Source: Cordilura impudica (lineage: Eukaryota > Arthropoda > Insecta > Diptera > Scathophagidae). Taken from it: a DNA stretch of 64,000 nucleotides. A program made the position numbers and the translations under genes. Positions 60,360 to 64,000 of this stretch are shown in pieces. The notes beneath the pieces were generated by a model, which saw only the letters and a program-made list of their open reading frames with translations, searched no databases and was not told the origin of the DNA. Every line of letters starts with the position of its first letter. Position 1 is the first letter of the stretch. Location of the stretch: NCBI GenBank assembly GCA_963682025.1, contig OY821519.1:252700116-252764115 (forward strand), read 5' to 3'.

Positions 60360-60560
60360 CGACCAAAAAAAGCAGGTACGAGTGTATGTGAGATAGTTAG
60401 ACGCATGTTCAAACCTCACGGCCGCCCTAAGTAGAAAAATATCGTATAGAATTATAACAATAACAAATATAACATAACGATTATCACATGTTCAATAAAA
60501 TGACTGATGAAGGCTGAAATGCCAGAAACTAGTCGGATTAAAGATACTGTGTAGTTATAA
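60360..60560 (+). repeat. Possible SINE-like fragment
   Basis: GTTAGACGCATGTTCAAACCTCACGGCC carries a B-box-like GTTCAAACC, followed by ATGAAGGCTGAAATGCCAGAAAC. No convincing A box or target duplication was found. Confidence 0.3.
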
Positions 60561-60666
60561 ATTTTAGAAGTATTTATATGCTTGCTTTCTTCTTCTCTAC
60601 CACGCATGATTGAAAAACATTTTTTTTTTAATTTTTTAAAAAATACAATTTTTTAAGAAAGTACAT

Positions 60667-61022
60667 TTGATTGACTTAGAAATTAATCAGGCTCAAGATC
60701 AAATTTTTTGTTTAAATATTTGTTTCACAGTTGTTTTATATTTCAATTTTTTATATTAGTAAAGCTTGAATAACATAACACTTTTCCTGGATTCTCATTA
60801 GGTTGGTTTCAGCAAAGGTATATATATGTATTTATCTTTTTTACCAAACAAACAATCTACTGCTTTTGGTTACTCCAGGGTTGGTGACTCGACCAAAACA
60901 GCTGTATAACAGGTCATGCAGAACATAGATCAATTTATGTAACAAATGTGCCAATGTTTTTTGCTTTTTTTAAAGTACAAATCTTTGATCTTGAGCCTGA
61001 TAATTTTTAACTCAATCATTAA
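60667..61022. mobile_element. MITE-like hairpin element between the DUF1091 genes
   Basis: 60667-60706 (TTGATTGACTTAGAAATTAA then TCAGGCTCAAGATCAAA) and the reverse complement of 60979-61021 match over about 40 bp with a few differences. 356 bp, no coding frame. Confidence 0.65.
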
Positions 61023-61079
61023 AATTATAAAGATTTAAAATAAGATTTTTTATTTTTATACAAAATAATAAAATTTAAA

Positions 61080-61265
61080 GTACTTAAAAAGCATAATTTC
61101 TTAAGGAAGTGCTTTTCCTTAAAATTTTATTTTAAAGTACTTTCTCGTAAAAAAGTACCTTTTGTTAAAAGTTCTTTTTCTGAAAAAGAGGCTTTCCCAA
61201 AATGTCAATTTTCTTAAAAAATATAGAATTAATTAAGTGTTCATACAAAGGTAAGGTTCTTCCAA
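61080..61265 (+). repeat. 18-bp array, short block 6
   Basis: A handful of degenerate TTTTCTTAAAAAAGTACC units downstream of paralogue 2. Confidence 0.6.
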
Positions 61266-61507
61266 AAATTATATTTTCTTTAATAAATATAAAAAATAAA
61301 CTCAGTAAAAATGCAGTTAAAAGTTTTCCCAAAAAACATATATTTTTAGAAAAAAATATCTATATTTTTAGGGAGTAAAGTTTTTACAAAACTTGAGATA
61401 ATTTATGTGTGTTTTTTATAAAAATACCATAAATAATGACCTTTCATGCGAAGAAAGTTAAAAAAAAAAAAATATTTCGAAGAGGATTAATATTCCGATA
61501 AGCCATA

Positions 61508-62154
61508 TTACTCAATTTGTTCAAAATAGGCTTTAACCTCTGCTTTCCAGTCTTTATAGGCGGCCACTTTAATATTGAACATATAGTCACCAGTGGGTAA
61601 TGGCAGAAATCGAAACATCGATTTATCCAATACCAAGTTATTGATAATTATGTCATCCTGTAAGAAATGAAGAACAAAGGAATACTAAATATTTCAAAAA
61701 TAATTATTAAAAACAAAAAGACACTTACAGTATAAGGACAAGTATGATTAATATTCGAATCTTTAATTAGAAAATCGAAAAAAAAAATTTTTAGGAAGGA
61801 CAGACGTTTTGTACTTCTAAAATATTTACACAAATTGGTAGTAACGTTATATAGAAATGGTCGATAGCCGCTGGCCTTTCGTAATAATTCCAAATTAATC
61901 TAAATGAAAGCTAGACAAGTAACTTAATAGAAATTTGTAAATAATGTGGAACATACCGTAACATTTGTGACTGGAACCTGATGTAATTTAACGAGAATAT
62001 TCAAACCCACTACACCACGTCCCAAGAGTTTTAAATGACATTTTTCAAATGTGGCAAATGGTTTATCGAATGCAAGACATTTAATGTTCGTAAAACGTAC
62101 ATTTGCTTCAGTTATTGTATAATAAAATAATAGAACTTGATAAATAAAATTCAT
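61508..62154 (-). CDS. DUF1091 family secreted protein, paralogue 2 (three exons)
   Basis: Exons in reading order: 62154-61957, 61899-61729 and 61657-61508; introns of 57 and 71 bp with GTATGT and GTAAGT donors and AG acceptors, both in phase 0, at the same positions as in paralogue 1. The product is 172 residues. It opens with MNFIYQVLLFYYTITEA (signal peptide), then VRFTNIKC, FATFEKCHLK, VPVTNVT, SGYRPFLYN, NLCKYF, SNINHTCPYT and FLPLPTGDYMFNIKVAAYKD. It lacks two residues after the signal peptide, one after KYF, and the last six residues of paralogue 1 (it ends ..FEQIE). The exon 1 products are roughly 80% identical by eye. The frame is fully open with all four conserved cysteines kept, which suggests selection on the protein. 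Function unknown. Confidence 0.92.
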
Positions 62155-62343
62155 TTTGCAGACTAAATTCAGTTTATTGAAATTTCTGATTGAAGTTGTC
62201 GTCTATCAAGCAGTCATGCATGTAATTATATTAATAAAAAAAAACAATTAATTTTAATTATGAAAATAAATTTAATTACAATTACTGCAGTCAAAAATTT
62301 CTCAAAATTTAATTAGTGCAATCGGCTAATGCAAACGTTATTA

Positions 62344-62352
62344 TTTTTTATA
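62344..62352 (-). promoter_or_regulatory. TATA box of DUF1091 paralogue 2
   Basis: GGGTATAAAAAATAATAACG on the minus strand, about 190 bp above the ATG, matching paralogue 1. A stretch of 18-bp array (GGTAC..) begins within 10 bp upstream. Confidence 0.55.
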
Positions 62353-62357
62353 CCCAA

Positions 62358-62975
62358 AAAGTACCTTTTTTAAAAAAAGAAAGTATCTTTTTGTAATAAC
62401 AAAGGATGAACAGGTCATGATGTTTCAAAAAGTACCTTTTACTTGAAAAAATTACGTTTTATTTGAAATTAGTACCTGTTTCTAAAAAAATCTTTCAAAA
62501 ACTAAATTTTGTTAAAAAAACTGCCTTTCTTAAAAACTAAATTTTTTAAAAAACGTTTCTTTACTGAAAAAAGTACGCTTTCCTTGAAAAAGTAAAGTTT
62601 CTTATAGTAATACGTTTTCTTAAAAGTGTCTGTTTTAAAAAAGGACATTTTCTTAAAAAAGTATTGCTTCTGAAAAATGCATTTTGTCTTAAAATGTACC
62701 TTTTCTTAAAAAGGTTATTTTTTTGGTAAAGTACCTATTCCCAAATAATGTACATATATACAAATTTATTTATATATTTTTCATTGTAACCGATGATATT
62801 TTAAATTAACAAAAAAAAATTACTTATTCTTAACAAATATCTCTTCCTAAAAAATTAAATTATCTTAAAACAGCAAATTTTCGTTAAATTGTACTCTTTC
62901 TTAAAAAACACCTTTTCTTAAAAAAAAGTACCTTTCATTAAAAAAAATCAATTTTCTTAAAGAAGTATTGGACGT
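62358..62975 (+). repeat. Degenerate 18-bp satellite-like array, block 7
   Basis: About 0.6 kb in block-1 orientation, immediately upstream of paralogue 2 and interrupted by a 62745-62815 AT stretch. Confidence 0.85.
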
Positions 62976-62979
62976 ATGA

Positions 62980-63410
62980 GTGATAATTTTATTAAATAAA
63001 AGCAGGCATACGTCATTGAGTTTTCTCGTTGCAAAAATCATAACTTGTGAATAATCGAATCGAATAAATTAATAGGCATATGATATATAATTGTCCAACC
63101 TATGAAATGTTTTTGAACAAGGCGTAAAGCCTTCTAGATGCTTACTTATGGATTATCAAAGCCGAAATTTGTTAACGGCATGAAAAAATCATGTTTATGT
63201 TAATTACAAACATGATGTTTAATAATTGTTTATTTTTTATTTTTCTGTTTCAAGGTTTTTAGGTTTTAAAATTATTATCCGTAAATAATAAAAAAATAAT
63301 AAGATTTTTCGAATTTATTTCTTCGAATTGTTTCAAAATAATTATCACAATTCATAATAGACTTATCATTTCTGAACTATAATTATTGAAACTTAACCCT
63401 TTTCGTGGCT
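62980..63410. other. AT-rich stretch, nothing recognised
   Basis: No supported feature. Confidence 0.35.
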
Positions 63411-63419
63411 TTACATGCC

Positions 63420-64000
63420 ACAGACGCGAAATAAGTGGATCCTCACTTTGTCTAGCCCTTGATGCTTTAAACGTGTTCGAACATCTATATTTTTTATAAA
63501 ATTTGTCGTGGGACCCTGAGCTTTTTCGAAAAGCTCTCCAATTGGCAAAGACTGATAGTTAATTTTAAAAAAATTCCATACACCTTATCATTGCGTGCAA
63601 TGGCTAGATTCGATAGTTAAAATTGCTCTCCTCGTTTGTAGAATCGTTCAAGTTTCCGAAGTTCTTTCTTTTTTTTTTTCGAATCGGCATGACAATATTG
63701 AGGTTGTATTTGTCATTTCGTTTACGACTTTTTCACCTATCATAGTCAGGTGGAGGTGCAAGCTTAATGTTGTTAATTTGTTCTTGAATGTCCTCCACTG
63801 TGGTACTTATGAGGCCCGGCGATTCCCTTGCAATCTTCCAGTGTACGGAAACATGAGATTTAAGCCGCAGATTTATGGCAAAAAGCATATTTTTTCGTCT
63901 GACATTATAGCGTCATTAGAAGATATCCTTTGGTTATAAGCTTTTTGTCGGGATGATCCATTGCAGCCCCATTTACTGATTAATGTCAGCTTCTCAGGAA
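63420..64000 (-). pseudogene. Decayed transposase-like sequence of uncertain family
   Basis: Minus strand from the window edge: LISKWGCNGSSRQKAYNQ (63940-63985), then, after a frame break, VSVHWKIARESPGLISTTVE (about 63790-63850) with EDIQEQINNIKL, and later, after a stop, PLHAMIRCMEFF (63568-63603) with LSVFANWRAFRKSS. The blocks KWGCDGSS.., xWxxxREssP and LHAxIRxxExxLxxxY occur in this order in a transposase-like insect family that I remember as RAG1/Transib-related, but I cannot confirm the family. Many stops make it dead. The plus-strand frame 63595-63939 is a shadow of it. Confidence 0.35.

Noticed and set aside
63595..63939. Plus-strand 114-residue frame
   Set aside because: Its reverse strand carries conserved transposase-like blocks, so the frame is a shadow.

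Overview
This window looks like 64 kb of AT-rich, repeat-dominated nuclear DNA from a higher (probably calyptrate) fly. Three things point there: two spliced genes of the DUF1091 family, which is strongly expanded in flies; introns of 57-71 bp with GT..AG ends; and a crowd of insect-type transposon relics (mariner, Tc1, piggyBac, RNase H-bearing LINEs, a CR1/L2/jockey-like LINE, Helitrons, a tRNA-derived SINE). The species is an inference; nothing here names it. There are no bacterial features.

Layout. 1-810: 3' end of a dead LINE. 2.4-5.0 kb: a degenerate array of an ~18-bp unit (TTTTCTTAAAAAAGTACC). 5.1-5.4 kb: a small MITE. 7.6-14.0 kb: two dead mariners with four copies of a ~0.75-kb dispersed element, three of them forming a 2.4-kb snapback. 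16.3-18.8 kb: the 18-bp array in the opposite orientation. 18.9-19.7 kb: a dead mariner/Tc1 relative. 21.6-27.0 kb: one LINE broken by a ~2.4-kb insertion full of GTTACGGTTGTGACA repeats (which itself holds a Helitron) and by a 440-bp dispersed element. 27.3-28.0 kb: a minisatellite. 28.0-30.8 kb: a dead piggyBac with a complete-length Tc1-like element nested at a TA. 31-40.5 kb: four LINE relics, two Helitrons, a MITE and a perfect 186-bp tandem duplication. 42.0-43.2 kb: another 18-bp array. 43.5-43.8 kb: a GC-rich LTR-like patch. 45.9-48.7 kb: LINE relics. 49.9-52.7 kb: a diffuse domain of GTTTAACTAAAC-type repeats. 53.2 kb: a SINE. 54.5-63.0 kb: 18-bp arrays surrounding the two DUF1091 genes. 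63.4-64.0 kb: an unidentified dead transposase-like sequence.

The only genes I would call functional are the two DUF1091 paralogues on the minus strand (57999-58673 and 61508-62154). They share the three-exon structure, splice phases, 5' leader and an upstream TATA box, so they arose by a duplication that included the promoter. The spacer between them has since filled with 18-bp array and a hairpin element. Most other open frames in the window are shadows, or are hexapeptide frames created by the 18-bp array.

The most unusual points are the dispersed 18-bp array system (about 10 kb in both orientations, up to the TATA box of one gene), the GTTACGGTTGTGACA element, and three datable nested insertions: Helitron in a tandem repeat with an empty sister site, Tc1 in piggyBac, and a 440-bp element between LINE duplications.
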